NCBI RefSeq assembly: GCF_014145505.1 | Contig: NZ_JACIUZ010000044.1 | Location: 62,001 to 126,000 of the forward strand | Direction of reading: 5' to 3' | DNA length: 64,000 nucleotides | From: Limosilactobacillus fastidiosus | Lineage (GTDB): Bacteria > Bacillota > Bacilli > Lactobacillales > Lactobacillaceae | Shown: positions 42,301-51,705 of the stretch, piece after piece | Layout of the letters: each line of letters begins with the position of its first letter | Position numbering within the stretch: the stretch's first letter is position 1 | Program-made: the position numbers and the translations under genes | The notes under the pieces: generated by a model | What the model was told of the DNA's origin: nothing | The model's input: only the letters and a program-made list of their open reading frames with translations | The model's database searches: none

Positions 42301-43420
42301 AGAGAAGCAAAATCTTGGTGATTTACGGTGTATTGGTTGTGGGGCAAAGATCCAAACAACAGATCCAACTGAGCTAGGGTATACACCACAATCGGCACTA
42401 GAGAAGGGTTTAGAGAGTAATGAATTATATTGTCAACGTTGTTTTAGACTTCGGCATTATAATGAAATTGCTCCAGTCTCCTTAAGCGATGATGATTTTC
42501 TTCGTCTTCTTGGTCAGATCCGTGATGACGATGCCTTAATTGTTTATGTAGTTGATATCTTTGACTTTAACGGGAGTATTATTCCAGGACTTCACCGGTT
42601 TGTTGGTTCTAATCCTGTTTTACTTGTGGGCAATAAGGAAGACTTGCTCCCACGCTCATTAAGACGTTCAAAATTACGTGATTGGTTACGACAACAGGCC
42701 AATTTAGCTGGCTTGCGCCCAATTGATACCATTCTTGTTTCGGCAAAGAAGAACCATCAAATTGATCATTTGTTAGGATTAATTGATAAGTACCGTCAAG
42801 GGCGTGATGTTTATTTTGTCGGTGTAACAAATGTTGGGAAGTCGACATTGATTAATCAGATCATTAAGCAACGAACGGGAATTAAGGAACTAATTACGAC
42901 CTCCCGTTTTCCGGGAACAACATTAGACCGGATTGAAATTCCACTTGATGATGGTCAAAAGTTAATTGATACTCCCGGTATTATTCACCAACACCAAATG
43001 GCACATGTTTTATCAGCTAAAGATTTGAAATATGTTTCACCCCAAAAGGAAATTAAGCCACGAACTTACCAATTAGATCCGGGCCAAACAATTTTTATGG
43101 GTGGTGTAGCCCGGTTTGATTATCTAGCGGGCCCTCATACAGGAATAAGTGCTTATTTTGATAATAATCTTCCTTTACATAGGACGAAGCTAATTAATGC
43201 TGATCGTTTTTACGAGAAACATAATGGTGAATTATTGACACCACCAATGAAAGATGAATTATCTGATTTTCCACCACTAGAACGTCAAGCATTCCATTTA
43301 ACAGAGAAGAGTGATGTTGTATTTGAAGGGTTAGGGTGGATTACCGTTCCAGCTGGAACAGCAGTTGCTGCTTGGGTACCAAAAGGTGTTTCAAGTTTGG
43401 TTCGTCGTGCAATGATTTAA
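42293..43420 (+). CDS. yqeH: Ribosome biogenesis GTPase YqeH
   Basis: A 375-residue circularly permuted GTPase. An N-terminal zinc finger (CIGCG...CQRCF) precedes G4 GNKEDLLP, then G1 GVTNVGKST (about 177-185) and G3 DTPGI. The C-terminal domain includes VFMGGVARFDYL. YqeH supports 30S assembly. The usual Bacillus neighbour aroE is absent here; yhbY follows directly. Confidence 0.95.
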   Translation: MTEEKQNLGDLRCIGCGAKIQTTDPTELGYTPQSALEKGLESNELYCQRCFRLRHYNEIAPVSLSDDDFLRLLGQIRDDDALIVYVVDIFDFNGSIIPGLHRFVGSNPVLLVGNKEDLLPRSLRRSKLRDWLRQQANLAGLRPIDTILVSAKKNHQIDHLLGLIDKYRQGRDVYFVGVTNVGKSTLINQIIKQRTGIKELITTSRFPGTTLDRIEIPLDDGQKLIDTPGIIHQHQMAHVLSAKDLKYVSPQKEIKPRTYQLDPGQTIFMGGVARFDYLAGPHTGISAYFDNNLPLHRTKLINADRFYEKHNGELLTPPMKDELSDFPPLERQAFHLTEKSDVVFEGLGWITVPAGTAVAAWVPKGVSSLVRRAMI

Positions 43421-43434
43421 TAAAGAGGTACAAA

Positions 43435-43746
43435 ATGGAATTAAGAGGAAAGCAAAAACGATTTTTAAGAGCACATGCAAACCATCTTCAGCCAATCTTT
43501 TCAGTTGGTAAGGAAGGGTTAACTCAAAATTGGGTTGATCAATTAGATGGAGCATTGGATCGCCGAGAATTAATTAAGGTAAATATTCTGCAAAATGCTG
43601 ACGTTACCACGAAAGAGGTTCAGCACTTTATTGAAAGTCAAACCGAAATTCAAGTTGTTCAGATCATCGGTCGTGTTCTGATACTTTTTAAGGAATCAAA
43701 GAATAAGGATGCTCGAGAATTATCTTCAAGGGTAAAAAAGATCTAA
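43435..43746 (+). CDS. yhbY: YhbY family RNA-binding protein
   Basis: ATG at 43435 with AAGAGGT upstream; the frame is open far into yqeH without use. The 103-residue CRM-domain protein begins MELRGKQKRFLRAHAN and has the GxxG-type loop FSVGKEGLT and IGRVLILFKES. It binds pre-ribosomal RNA. Full length. Confidence 0.95.
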   Translation: MELRGKQKRFLRAHANHLQPIFSVGKEGLTQNWVDQLDGALDRRELIKVNILQNADVTTKEVQHFIESQTEIQVVQIIGRVLILFKESKNKDARELSSRVKKI

Positions 43747-43761
43747 TTGGGGTGGAGACTT

Positions 43762-44412
43762 TTGCAACAATGTGGAATTTTAACTAATACAGAAACAGTT
43801 ACTGAGCCCCAAGCAAAATTAATTCATAGTCAGCAACGACAACGAGTGGGGTTATATGGGGGAACATTTAACCCGATTCATAATGCTCACCTATTAGTTG
43901 CTGATCAGGTTCAATCCTTATTATGTTTAAATCGGGTTGATTTTATGCCTGATTTTATTCCGCCACATATTGATAAAAAAAGGGCAATTGATGCTCAAAA
44001 ACGGGTTGAAATGTTGAAACTGGCAATTGAGAGTAACCCACATTTTGGAATTGAGCTAACTGAACTTGAACGCGGTGGTGTTAGCTATACCTATGATACA
44101 ATGAAACATCTTTTAGATAAGAATCCCCTAATGGAATACTACTTTATTATTGGTGGTGATATGGTGGATTACTTGCCAAAGTGGTACCGGATTAATGATT
44201 TGGTTAAACTACCCCGATTTCATTTCGTTGGTGTTCGACGTCAGGGGGCCAAAAATGAAACAAATTATCCTGTAATTTGGGTTGATGTTCCAACAGTTGC
44301 CTTTAGCTCAACGGATATTCGCCACCGAGTTTCTACAGGACAATCAATCAAGTATATGGTTCCTCCAAAAGTTGAACAATTTATAAAGGAGCATCGACTT
44401 TATTATGAGTGA
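43762..44412 (+). CDS. nadD: Nicotinate-nucleotide adenylyltransferase
   Basis: TTG at 43762 after GGTGGAG is preferred; another in-frame TTG lies at 43747. The 216-residue product has an extra N-terminal ~27 residues before the nucleotidyltransferase motif VGLYGGTFNPIHNAHLL and the late FSSTDIRHRVSTGQS (ISST-type). It makes nicotinic acid adenine dinucleotide. The N-terminal extension is a lactobacillus feature. It overlaps yqeK by eight bases. Confidence 0.94.
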   Translation: MQQCGILTNTETVTEPQAKLIHSQQRQRVGLYGGTFNPIHNAHLLVADQVQSLLCLNRVDFMPDFIPPHIDKKRAIDAQKRVEMLKLAIESNPHFGIELTELERGGVSYTYDTMKHLLDKNPLMEYYFIIGGDMVDYLPKWYRINDLVKLPRFHFVGVRRQGAKNETNYPVIWVDVPTVAFSSTDIRHRVSTGQSIKYMVPPKVEQFIKEHRLYYE

Positions 44413-45022
44413 AGAAGTAATTACATATCAAAAACACTATATTCCATTAACACGAGATGAATTAGTTCAACGTTTGCATTTAGCATTGCGGCCAAAGAGA
44501 TTTAATCATGTATTACGGGTAGAGAAAATAGCCATTGAACTTGCTAAGGCTAATGGAGTGGATTTAGAAAAAGCTAGTATTGCTGGCTTGTGCCACGATT
44601 ATGCAAAGCAACGACCGGATGACGTTTTCGTTCAAGTAATTAAAAAGAAAAGGATGTCTCCTGAATTATTGAACTACGGGAATGCAATTTGGCATGGCGT
44701 TGTTGGGGCAGAATTATTAAAGGATGAATTAGGAATTTGGGATGAAGATATTCTAAACGCTGTTCGTCATCATACTACTGGCGCTGCAATCATGAGTAAG
44801 CTAGAACAAATTATTTATATGGCAGACTACATTGAACCTGCTCGTGATTTTGATGGGGTTCAAAAGGCTCGTGAAATTACCGCCACTGATCTTGGTGCTG
44901 GTGTCGCTTATCAGACTAAGCATACCCTTCAATATTTGATGGCAAACAGTAAACCGGTTTATCCAAAGACAATTGAAACCTATAATGCTTGGGTGCCAAA
45001 GTATGAAAGGAAGATAGATTAA
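44405..45022 (+). CDS. yqeK: YqeK HD-domain hydrolase (Ap4A hydrolase)
   Basis: A 205-residue HD protein: KRFNHVLRVEKIAIELA and CHDYAKQRPDD carry His and the HD pair, then WHGVVGAELLKDEL and VRHHTTGAA. YqeK enzymes symmetrically split diadenosine tetraphosphate. Its stop is directly followed by the rsfS ATG, so translation is probably coupled. Confidence 0.93.
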   Translation: MSEEVITYQKHYIPLTRDELVQRLHLALRPKRFNHVLRVEKIAIELAKANGVDLEKASIAGLCHDYAKQRPDDVFVQVIKKKRMSPELLNYGNAIWHGVVGAELLKDELGIWDEDILNAVRHHTTGAAIMSKLEQIIYMADYIEPARDFDGVQKAREITATDLGAGVAYQTKHTLQYLMANSKPVYPKTIETYNAWVPKYERKID

Positions 45023-45379
45023 ATGGATAGTAAAAAATTATTAGAAATGGCTGTTAAGGCCGGTGATGGTCGCCGAGCCGAAGATATTGTTGCCTTAAAG
45101 GTTGATCAAATTAGTCCAATGGCTGATTATTTTGTTATCATGACCGGTGGTTCAGATCGTCAAGTACAAGCAATCGCCAACGCCATTATTGAAAAGGCTC
45201 ACGAAGAAAAAGTCAGTATTGGAAGCGTGGAAGGAAAGAATCATGCTCAGTGGGTATTAATTGATCTTGGGGATGTTGTTGTTCACGTCTTTCGTGAAGA
45301 AACACGAGCTTTCTATAACTTAGAAAAGTTATGGGCAGATGCACCAATGGTTAATATTAACGAATGGGTTAATGACTAA
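45023..45379 (+). CDS. rsfS: Ribosome silencing factor RsfS
   Basis: A 118-residue protein (MDSKKLLEMAVKAGDGRRAE, PMADYFVIMTGGSDRQVQA, VEGKNHAQWVLIDLGDVVVH). RsfS binds L14 and blocks subunit joining when nutrients are low. Full length; overlaps the next start by TAATG. Confidence 0.96.
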   Translation: MDSKKLLEMAVKAGDGRRAEDIVALKVDQISPMADYFVIMTGGSDRQVQAIANAIIEKAHEEKVSIGSVEGKNHAQWVLIDLGDVVVHVFREETRAFYNLEKLWADAPMVNINEWVND

Positions 45380-46122
45380 TGATTTACCAGAGCTTTGCCC
45401 AACTATACGATCAGTTATTTGATCAAGAGCTTTATAAACGCTGGCTTGATTTTACGTTAAAGCAGGGCCAACCTGTTATCTCAAGTAAGTGTTTAGATCT
45501 TGCAGGAGGTGCAGGACGTCTAGCCGTCATGCTTGCCCAAAAGCAAGTTAATGTTACGGTTGCTGATTTTTCTTCTGAAATGCTAAGTCTAGCACGTCAA
45601 CATGCCGATGAGGCGGGTGTCGAATTGGAGCTTATTGAAGCTGACATGCGCGAGCTAAATCGCTTGCCAAAGTATGACTTAATAACCTGTTATGCTGATT
45701 CACTAAATTATTTAGAGGATGGTTCTGCGGTTCAAGTAACTTTCCGTCAAGTTTATGAACATCTAACTGCTAATGGGATATTCCTTTTTGATATGATTAG
45801 CCCTTATAAAACTGATATTGTTTATCCAGGTTATATGTATAATTATGAGGATGACAATCACCAGCGGGCATTTATGTGGCGCAGTTTTATGGATGATGAT
45901 GTTGAACATGGTGTGATCCATGATTTAACTTTTTTCAATCAATTAAACGACGGAAAGTACCAACGGGTTAGTGAAACCCACTTTGAACGCGCTTATTCGA
46001 TGTCAGAATTAGAAGATTCACTAAAGATAGCTGGGTTTAGACAAATTGAGATTAGTAGTGATTTTGGACAGAAAAAAGCAACTGATGAGGACGAACGGTG
46101 GTTCTTTAAGTGTCGGAAGTAG
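45379..46122 (+). CDS. YqeM-like class I SAM-dependent methyltransferase
   Basis: A 247-residue Rossmann methyltransferase with motif I CLDLAGGAGRLAVMLA, motif II VADFSSEML and motif IV YDLITCYADSLNYL. The long beta insertion EDDNHQRAFMWRSFMDDD is typical of the YqeM group. The substrate is unknown. Same position as in the Bacillus yqe cluster; coupled to rsfS by TAATG and ending just before tmcAL. Confidence 0.88.
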   Translation: MIYQSFAQLYDQLFDQELYKRWLDFTLKQGQPVISSKCLDLAGGAGRLAVMLAQKQVNVTVADFSSEMLSLARQHADEAGVELELIEADMRELNRLPKYDLITCYADSLNYLEDGSAVQVTFRQVYEHLTANGIFLFDMISPYKTDIVYPGYMYNYEDDNHQRAFMWRSFMDDDVEHGVIHDLTFFNQLNDGKYQRVSETHFERAYSMSELEDSLKIAGFRQIEISSDFGQKKATDEDERWFFKCRK

Positions 46123-46130
46123 GGTGTAAA

Positions 46131-47267
46131 ATGCGTGCAGTTGGATTGGTTACCGAATATAATCCTTTTCATAATGGACATATTTACCATATTAAACAAG
46201 CTAGAAAAATCACCAATGCTGATGCAGTAGTTGCCGTAATGAGTGGTAATTTTACCCAACGTGGTGAGCCAACAATACTTGATAAATGGCAACGGACGCA
46301 AGCAGCATTACAAAATGGGGTGGATTTGGTAGTTGAATTACCTGTTTTTATGGCTGTACAACCAGCTCATCTTTTTGCAGCCGGTGCATTAGAACTATTA
46401 AATGATTTGCAGGTCGCAGATATTGTTTTTGGCGCAGAACATCCTTTATGGAATTTTGCAAACTTTGTTGAAGCAGAAGAGCATTTTAGTCAACGGGAAT
46501 TTGAAAAATTTAATGCAACTTATGCTACTCAGTTTAATCGACAACTAAGTAATTTAACGGGCCATAGTTTAACGGATCCCAATGATATTTTAGCTTTCTC
46601 ATATTATAAGGCTAACCTTGAAAAGGGGTATTCGATTCGCTTACACCCAATTAATCGCTTGGGAAGTCAATACCATGACCAAACAATTACGGGAACTATT
46701 GCCAGTGCTAGTGCAATTCGTGAAGCAGTTAGTAAGCATGAAGCGATTGATCGTGTTGCTCCCGAACAAACTGCAGATCTACTTACAAAATTAAAATGCA
46801 TACCTGCTTGGGAACGACTTTATCCCTTATTAAGAAACGTCCTGATCCAGACACCGTTGGAACGTCTTCAGCAGATTTATCAAATGGCAGAGGGATTGGA
46901 GTATCGTTATCGAGAAGCTGCGGAGCGTGAATTAACGTTCGCTGGTTTTATTCAACGGGTAAAAACAAAACGTTATACATACTCGCGATTACTACGGGTG
47001 TGCCTGTACACCGTAATGGAGATTACTAATGACCAAGTTTTGCAGGCGAATGCTCATCCTTATCTTCACGTGCTTGGCTTCAATGGACAAGGACGTAAAT
47101 ATTTACACCAGATAAAGAAAAACGTTCATTATCCTCTATTAACGAAAATTAGCCAAAGTGAACATGACGGATTAATTAACCTAGACTACCGGGCCGGAAA
47201 ATTATATCAAATGTTTACTAATATTGAACAAGACGTAAAACACGCACCAGTAATTGTTAAGAAATGA
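46131..47267 (+). CDS. tmcAL: tRNA(Met) cytidine acetate ligase (YlbM-type)
   Basis: ATG at 46131 after TAGGGTG; the frame opens further upstream in the previous gene. The 378-residue protein starts MRAVGLVTEYNPFHNGHIYH, the HxGH nucleotidyltransferase motif, with SGNFTQRGEP and SASAIREAV. Bacillus TmcAL makes N4-acetylcytidine at the tRNA-Met wobble base from acetate and ATP. An older name is nucleotidyltransferase YlbM. Full length. Confidence 0.93.
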   Translation: MRAVGLVTEYNPFHNGHIYHIKQARKITNADAVVAVMSGNFTQRGEPTILDKWQRTQAALQNGVDLVVELPVFMAVQPAHLFAAGALELLNDLQVADIVFGAEHPLWNFANFVEAEEHFSQREFEKFNATYATQFNRQLSNLTGHSLTDPNDILAFSYYKANLEKGYSIRLHPINRLGSQYHDQTITGTIASASAIREAVSKHEAIDRVAPEQTADLLTKLKCIPAWERLYPLLRNVLIQTPLERLQQIYQMAEGLEYRYREAAERELTFAGFIQRVKTKRYTYSRLLRVCLYTVMEITNDQVLQANAHPYLHVLGFNGQGRKYLHQIKKNVHYPLLTKISQSEHDGLINLDYRAGKLYQMFTNIEQDVKHAPVIVKK

Positions 47268-47291
47268 ATTAAAAGTGTCAAGGATAAAACA

Positions 47292-47320
47292 TTGACAAGC
47301 AATTTTGTGACTAGTATAAT
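47292..47320 (+). promoter_or_regulatory. Consensus promoter of yceD-rpmF
   Basis: TTGACA (47292-47297), 17-base spacer, TATAAT (47315-47320): both hexamers match the sigma-A consensus exactly. Confidence 0.92.
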
Positions 47321-47349
47321 TATGCTTGTTGCATTAGGAGGTTATGACG

Positions 47350-47916
47350 ATGAAATGGTCAATAGCAGAGTTACATCGTTACTCGGATGAACCACTACAC
47401 ATTCAAACAACCCTCGATTTAAACAAGATCTTAACGGCATCATTTCCGGACACCATCTTGGCTGTTCAACCAGTTAAGGTTGATGGATATGTTAGTTATG
47501 ATCAGGGGGATGTTACCGTTAATGCTCATGTTGAGACAACGGTGACTGTACCTTCTAGTCGATCATTAACACCCGTAGCGTTAACGCTTAATTTTTCGTT
47601 TACTGAGACATATATTGATGATCCAGCCCACCTTTCTCGTTATGAAGATGACGAGGAGAATGATGAGATTATCTTTGTCTTAAAGCACGGTGAGAAGATT
47701 GATTTTGACGAAGCTGTTGCTGAAAACATTGTTGAGCAAATTCCGTTACGAGTTCTTTCTGATGATGAACGTAATGGTAAGTCATTACCGAACGGGAAAG
47801 GCTGGGAAGTTATCACTGAAGATGACTATAAAGCTAATCAGCAGAATGCTAAAAAAGTTGATCCACGTCTCGCTAAGTTGAAAAAACTATTTCCTGATCA
47901 GGATGAAAAAAAGTAG
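47350..47916 (+). CDS. yceD: YceD family protein (DUF177)
   Basis: ATG at 47350 has proper spacing from TAGGAGGT; the ATG at 47344 is too close. The 188-residue DUF177 protein has MKWSIAELHRY and the acidic region SRYEDDEENDEIIFVL with IDFDEAVAENIVEQIPLRVL. YceD lies before rpmF in most bacteria and is linked to 23S rRNA synthesis. Likely a late ribosome-assembly factor. Confidence 0.9.
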   Translation: MKWSIAELHRYSDEPLHIQTTLDLNKILTASFPDTILAVQPVKVDGYVSYDQGDVTVNAHVETTVTVPSSRSLTPVALTLNFSFTETYIDDPAHLSRYEDDEENDEIIFVLKHGEKIDFDEAVAENIVEQIPLRVLSDDERNGKSLPNGKGWEVITEDDYKANQQNAKKVDPRLAKLKKLFPDQDEKK

Positions 47917-47968
47917 CGGACGGTTAACAACCATTTGTGGATAATTAATTTCTTAGGAGGTGTCAAAC

Positions 47969-48148
47969 ATGGCTGTTCCAGCACGGAAGACTTCAAAGAC
48001 TAAGAAGCGTATGCGTCGGGGTCACATTAAGTTAAGTGTACCTGGTCTTGCACCTTGCCCAAACTGTGGTGAACTTCGCAAGTCACACATGGTATGTCCA
48101 AATTGTGGCTACTACGACGGTAAGCAAGTTGTTAACACTAACAACTAA
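47969..48148 (+). CDS. rpmF: 50S ribosomal protein L32 (zinc-binding form)
   Basis: ATG at 47969 after AGGAGGT. 59 residues: [19 protein letters not shown], then [18 protein letters not shown], a complete four-Cys zinc ribbon, so this is the C+ type. Full length; followed by a terminator. Confidence 0.97.
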   Translation: MAVPARKTSKTKKRMRRGHIKLSVPGLAPCPNCGELRKSHMVCPNCGYYDGKQVVNTNN

Positions 48149-48153
48149 AAACC

Positions 48154-48196
48154 AAAAAAGACCTTTTCTTAGGCGCCGGACCTGAAAGGGTCTTTT
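48154..48196 (+). terminator. Terminator after rpmF
   Basis: AAAAAGACC...TTTC / GAAA.GGGTCTTTTT around a GC-rich loop. Confidence 0.8.
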
Positions 48197-48324
48197 TCTT
48201 TTTTAAATTTAATGGATAACTTAAAACACTGTCATATTAACGCTAGGGTTTATTAGAAAATTGTGATAAAATTATTGTGCTTTATTAATGTACGAAATAA
48301 CAATTAATTGTGTAGGTGAAATCA

Positions 48325-49011
48325 ATGAGTCGAATCTTAATTATTGAGGACGAAGAAAATTTAGCAAAGTTTGTTGAAATGGAACTCAAGCACGAGGGAT
48401 ATGAGACGGATGTTGAATTAGATGGACGTGCCGGTTTACAAGCAGCACTTAATCAGGATTTTGATCTGATCTTGCTTGATTTAATGCTACCGGAATTAAA
48501 TGGAATTGAAGTTGCACGGCGAGTCCGGGAAATGAAAAATACTCCAATTATTATTATGACGGCTCGGGACTCTGTAATTGATCGGGTATCTGGCTTTGAT
48601 CATGGTGCAGATGACTATATTGTAAAGCCATTTGCAATTGAAGAACTTTTAGCCCGGGTTCGCGCTCTATTACGGCGGATTAATATCGAAGATAGTAGCA
48701 ATAAGGAACACCAGACTACTGTCCAATATAAGGATTTAACAATTGAAAAAGAAAATCGGGTAGTTCGTCGTGGAGATGAAGTTATTAACCTTACGAAGCG
48801 AGAATATGAACTACTTTTAATCCTAATGGAAAATATCAATGTTGTAATGTCACGAAAAGATCTTTTAAGTAAGGTCTGGGGGTATGATTCTAAGGTGGAA
48901 ACTAACGTTGTTGATGTTTATATTCGTTACCTTCGAAATAAAATTGATCGTCCTGGCGAAAAGAGCTATATTCAAACGGTTCGGGGTACAGGATACGTTA
49001 TTCGTTCTTAG
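48325..49011 (+). CDS. OmpR-family response regulator (ArlR/LisR-like)
   Basis: ATG at 48325 with GTAGGTGA upstream. The 228-residue regulator has receiver residues Glu8/Asp9, phospho-acceptor Asp52 (ILLDLMLPELNG), Thr78 and Lys100 (YIVKPF), then a winged-helix output domain (about 125-228) with LTKREYELLLILMEN and VDVYIRYLRNKID. Nine bases separate it from its kinase. It most resembles ArlR/LisR/CsrR-type regulators of envelope stress; targets unknown. Confidence 0.92.
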   Translation: MSRILIIEDEENLAKFVEMELKHEGYETDVELDGRAGLQAALNQDFDLILLDLMLPELNGIEVARRVREMKNTPIIIMTARDSVIDRVSGFDHGADDYIVKPFAIEELLARVRALLRRINIEDSSNKEHQTTVQYKDLTIEKENRVVRRGDEVINLTKREYELLLILMENINVVMSRKDLLSKVWGYDSKVETNVVDVYIRYLRNKIDRPGEKSYIQTVRGTGYVIRS

Positions 49012-49020
49012 GATTGACTA

Positions 49021-50523
49021 ATGGAAAAAGCGAAGAAGCAAAAGAAATTTTTCTCCTTAAAGCTAAAGTGGGCTTTAGGAACTTCAGTTGGTTCATTTAT
49101 AATTTTTTGTATTGTGGCAATGTCGTTATTCAGTGCCTTTACTCAGAACCTGTTACATTCTGAACGTGAATTGTTAGATTCTGGAATGAGTGTGATAAGC
49201 CAGCAGTTAGGACGAAGTGACACAACACTGGATAGAACACAAATTAGTAATATTATTATTCCTGATCGAGAACGAGATAATTTTATAAGTGGCCAGCGTT
49301 ATAGACGACCGATTATTCAAGAATTAAGTGACTCTCATTTAATTGTTAATATCTATAATCCACAAAAACGGAATATTTTTAGTACCGGAGAGTCCCTAAG
49401 TCATGTTCAACTTTCAAGGAGTAAGCAAGTAAGAGAAGTTAAGGGACCTACCCATAATGTTTTGGTTGGTACCCAGGCAATTTATTCTCATCATAATCAT
49501 CGCGTAATTGGTTACTTACAAGTTGAAAATAAGTTAAATGCTTATTATAAGAGTTATAATCAATTTAAGCTAGTCTGCTTTTTTGCAATGCTCTTAGTGG
49601 TCCTGACCAGTGGGTTATTAGGTTATTTCTTGTCCTACTTCCTTTTGCAACCGTTAGGAGATATTCATGATACGGTGAAGGAAATTAGTCAGGATCCAAC
49701 AAAGAGTATTCGGGTACCAATTACTGGGAGAAATGATGAATTAGCTGAATTAACAGCGATGTTTAATGAAATGCTTGATCGGATGCAGCGATATATCGAA
49801 CAACAATCACAGTTTGTTGGCGATGTTAGTCACGAACTTCGGACACCCGTTGCAATTATCCAGGGACATTTGGAAATGCTTCAACGTTGGGGAAAAGATG
49901 ATCCCAATGTACTAGATGACTCATTGGCGGCTTCCCTCGCTGAAACTAAACGGATGAAGAATTTGGTTCAAGAAATGCTTGATTTAAGTCGTGCTGAGCA
50001 GGTTGAAATTAATTTTCGTAATCAGCGAACAGTTGTTAATGATGTTGTTCACCAGGTGTTTAATAATTTCAAAATGCTTTATCCAAAGTTTACTTTTACG
50101 TTGGACGATGATCTTCACTCACCGGTTATTAGTAACATTTACCGTGATCATTTAGAACAGGTATTAGTAATTCTTTGTGATAACGCAATTAAGTATTCAC
50201 AAGAACGAAGGGAAGTTCATATTTCTCTGTCAAGGGGAATGAACACCGTTGAAATTGGGGTTCAAGACTTTGGTGAAGGAATCGCTCCTGAAGATGTGAA
50301 AAAAGTTTTTGATCGTTTCTACCGGGTTGATAAGGCACGAAGTAGAAAAAAGGGTGGCAATGGGTTAGGGCTTTCAATTGCTAAACGGTTGATTGAAGGT
50401 TATCATGGTTCGATTGCCCTTGAAAGTTCCATAGGAGCTGGGTCAATCTTTCGGATTATCTTACCGATTATTGGGGAAGATGATTTAGGAAAAAATAGCA
50501 CTAGTGCAGAAGATAAAAATTAA
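49021..50523 (+). CDS. Sensor histidine kinase (ArlS/LisK-like)
   Basis: A 500-residue kinase: membrane segment about 17-40 (ALGTSVGSFIIFCIVAMSLF), an extracellular loop of about 140 residues, second segment about 185-208 (FFAMLLVVLTSGLLGYFLSY), HAMP, phospho-acceptor His271 in DVSHELRTPVAI, and an ATPase domain with N box LCDNAIKYS, G1 DFGEGIAPED and G2 GGNGLGLSIAKRL. It partners with the response regulator upstream. Followed by a long-stem terminator. Confidence 0.93.
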   Translation: MEKAKKQKKFFSLKLKWALGTSVGSFIIFCIVAMSLFSAFTQNLLHSERELLDSGMSVISQQLGRSDTTLDRTQISNIIIPDRERDNFISGQRYRRPIIQELSDSHLIVNIYNPQKRNIFSTGESLSHVQLSRSKQVREVKGPTHNVLVGTQAIYSHHNHRVIGYLQVENKLNAYYKSYNQFKLVCFFAMLLVVLTSGLLGYFLSYFLLQPLGDIHDTVKEISQDPTKSIRVPITGRNDELAELTAMFNEMLDRMQRYIEQQSQFVGDVSHELRTPVAIIQGHLEMLQRWGKDDPNVLDDSLAASLAETKRMKNLVQEMLDLSRAEQVEINFRNQRTVVNDVVHQVFNNFKMLYPKFTFTLDDDLHSPVISNIYRDHLEQVLVILCDNAIKYSQERREVHISLSRGMNTVEIGVQDFGEGIAPEDVKKVFDRFYRVDKARSRKKGGNGLGLSIAKRLIEGYHGSIALESSIGAGSIFRIILPIIGEDDLGKNSTSAEDKN

Positions 50524-50533
50524 ATATAAGTTT

Positions 50534-50602
50534 AAGCACCAAACAAAAATGTGGCTGAAGTGATAAGTAACTTTTGGTTTTCATTACTTGTTTGGTGCTT
50601 TT
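50534..50602 (+). terminator. Long hairpin after the kinase gene
   Basis: AAGCACCAAACAA (50534-50546) pairs perfectly with TTGTTTGGTGCTT (50588-50600), 13 base pairs around a 41-base loop, followed by TT and T-rich sequence. The permease remnant begins at its 3' arm. Confidence 0.65.
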
Positions 50603-51630
50603 ATGATTGCGATGAAGATCATTTTTATATTGGCTAGTCTAATTACAATTATTGTTAACCATGGTGTGTCATCACAACCTATTCATAGTTTAAAGACATT
50701 CTTTATTTCACCAATCCCCTTGTTTCAAACTCCAATTGTAATTATTTCATTTGTTATTTACGCTATTTTCGCATATGCTGGAGTGGAAAACCTTGGCGGT
50801 GCTACCAATAGTATGAAGAATCCTTTAAGAACTTTTCCTGGAGGATTAACGATCGGAGCAATCTTAACTATTAGTAGTTACGTATTAATGATTGTAATGA
50901 CTGGTTTTAGTGTTAATTATAACCAGATAATTGCTAAATTAAGTGTGAATCTTGGAAACGTTACCTACGTTGTCTTTCACCGTTTAGGCTATATGCTGGG
51001 AGTTTCCCTTGGCCTTATTCACCAGGTAAACCTCTTCTTGGGTAATTTATTCACACGGTTGATTGCCCTTGCTGGGATGCTTGGTTCAATATTCGTCCTT
51101 GTATATACTCCAATTAAGTCATTTATTATGGGATCTAACCTTGATTCATGGCTTACTCGAATTACGAAGTTAAACCAGCATGGGACGCCCAGTGAAGTGC
51201 TCCATAATTGTTGGACAAAAAAACCAATGATTGTGAGGCGTTTTTTCTATGTCAAAATATTCTTCAAGATTTAAAGCAACAATTGTCAGTGAATACTTAG
51301 CTGGTCAATCATCATCTGAACTGAATCGTCATTATCATGTCCCACAAAGACAAATCCAGAAATAGGTTCAAATGTTTAGAATGAATGGTCCTCAAGCATT
51401 CCAACGGAAGAATATCCCCCATGACTTTGTTGTTTTTAAGAACCGTTTCTGGACAAGGATGTTAGTATGACTTATTGAACTTATAGTTTGTTTGGGAATT
51501 AATCTTTACTTGTATCCGACCGATCTCGGATCATGACTTCCAAACTGGTTTCTGGACAGCAATTGGACCACTCTTCTTTGGAATTGTTGCCTGAATTCTC
51601 TATGATTACACATCAAAACATGTACGCGCG
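50595..51630 (+). pseudogene. Decayed amino acid permease (APC / YjeM-like), interrupted
   Basis: From the terminator arm onward the frame encodes several permease helices (VIISFVIYAIFAYAGVENLG, GGLTIGAILTISSYVLMIVM) up to TKLNQHGTPS near 51190. The N-terminal transmembrane segments are missing. An insertion-sequence remnant follows, then permease-like sequence resumes (HDFVVFKNRFWTRM, then in a shifted frame HDFQTGFWTAIGPLFFGIVA and ILYDYTSKH) with stop codons where Trp is expected. It cannot make a working transporter. The parent was probably a YjeM-type amino acid permease. Confidence 0.75.
51249..51410 (+). mobile_element. IS3-family OrfA remnant
   Basis: ATG at 51249 opens MSKYSSRFKATIVSEYLAGQ, then LNRHYHVPQRQIQK, the N-terminal helix-turn-helix of an IS3-type OrfA. 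TAG at 51363 replaces an expected Trp codon; the frame then continues VQMFRMNGPQAFQRK, as in OrfA, to 51410. No OrfB and no convincing inverted-repeat pair are present, so only a fragment survives, embedded in the permease pseudogene. Confidence 0.6.
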
Positions 51631-51635
51631 TGATA

Positions 51636-51684
51636 ATAAAAATGCTCTAGCACCGGAAAACCGAAATACTAGAGTATTTTTATT
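51636..51684. terminator. Bidirectional terminator
   Basis: AATAAAAATGCTCTAG / ACTAGAGTATTTTTATT with inner CCGG/CCGA bases, between the pseudogene and the MATE gene. Confidence 0.75.
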
Positions 51685-51705
51685 ATTATGCGGATTCAAT
51701 GATTA

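Noticed and set aside
50534-50602. Long hairpin after the kinase gene as a transposon end
   Set aside because: A 13-base perfect stem after a stop codon with T-rich sequence is better explained as a terminator; no target duplication or matching end was found.
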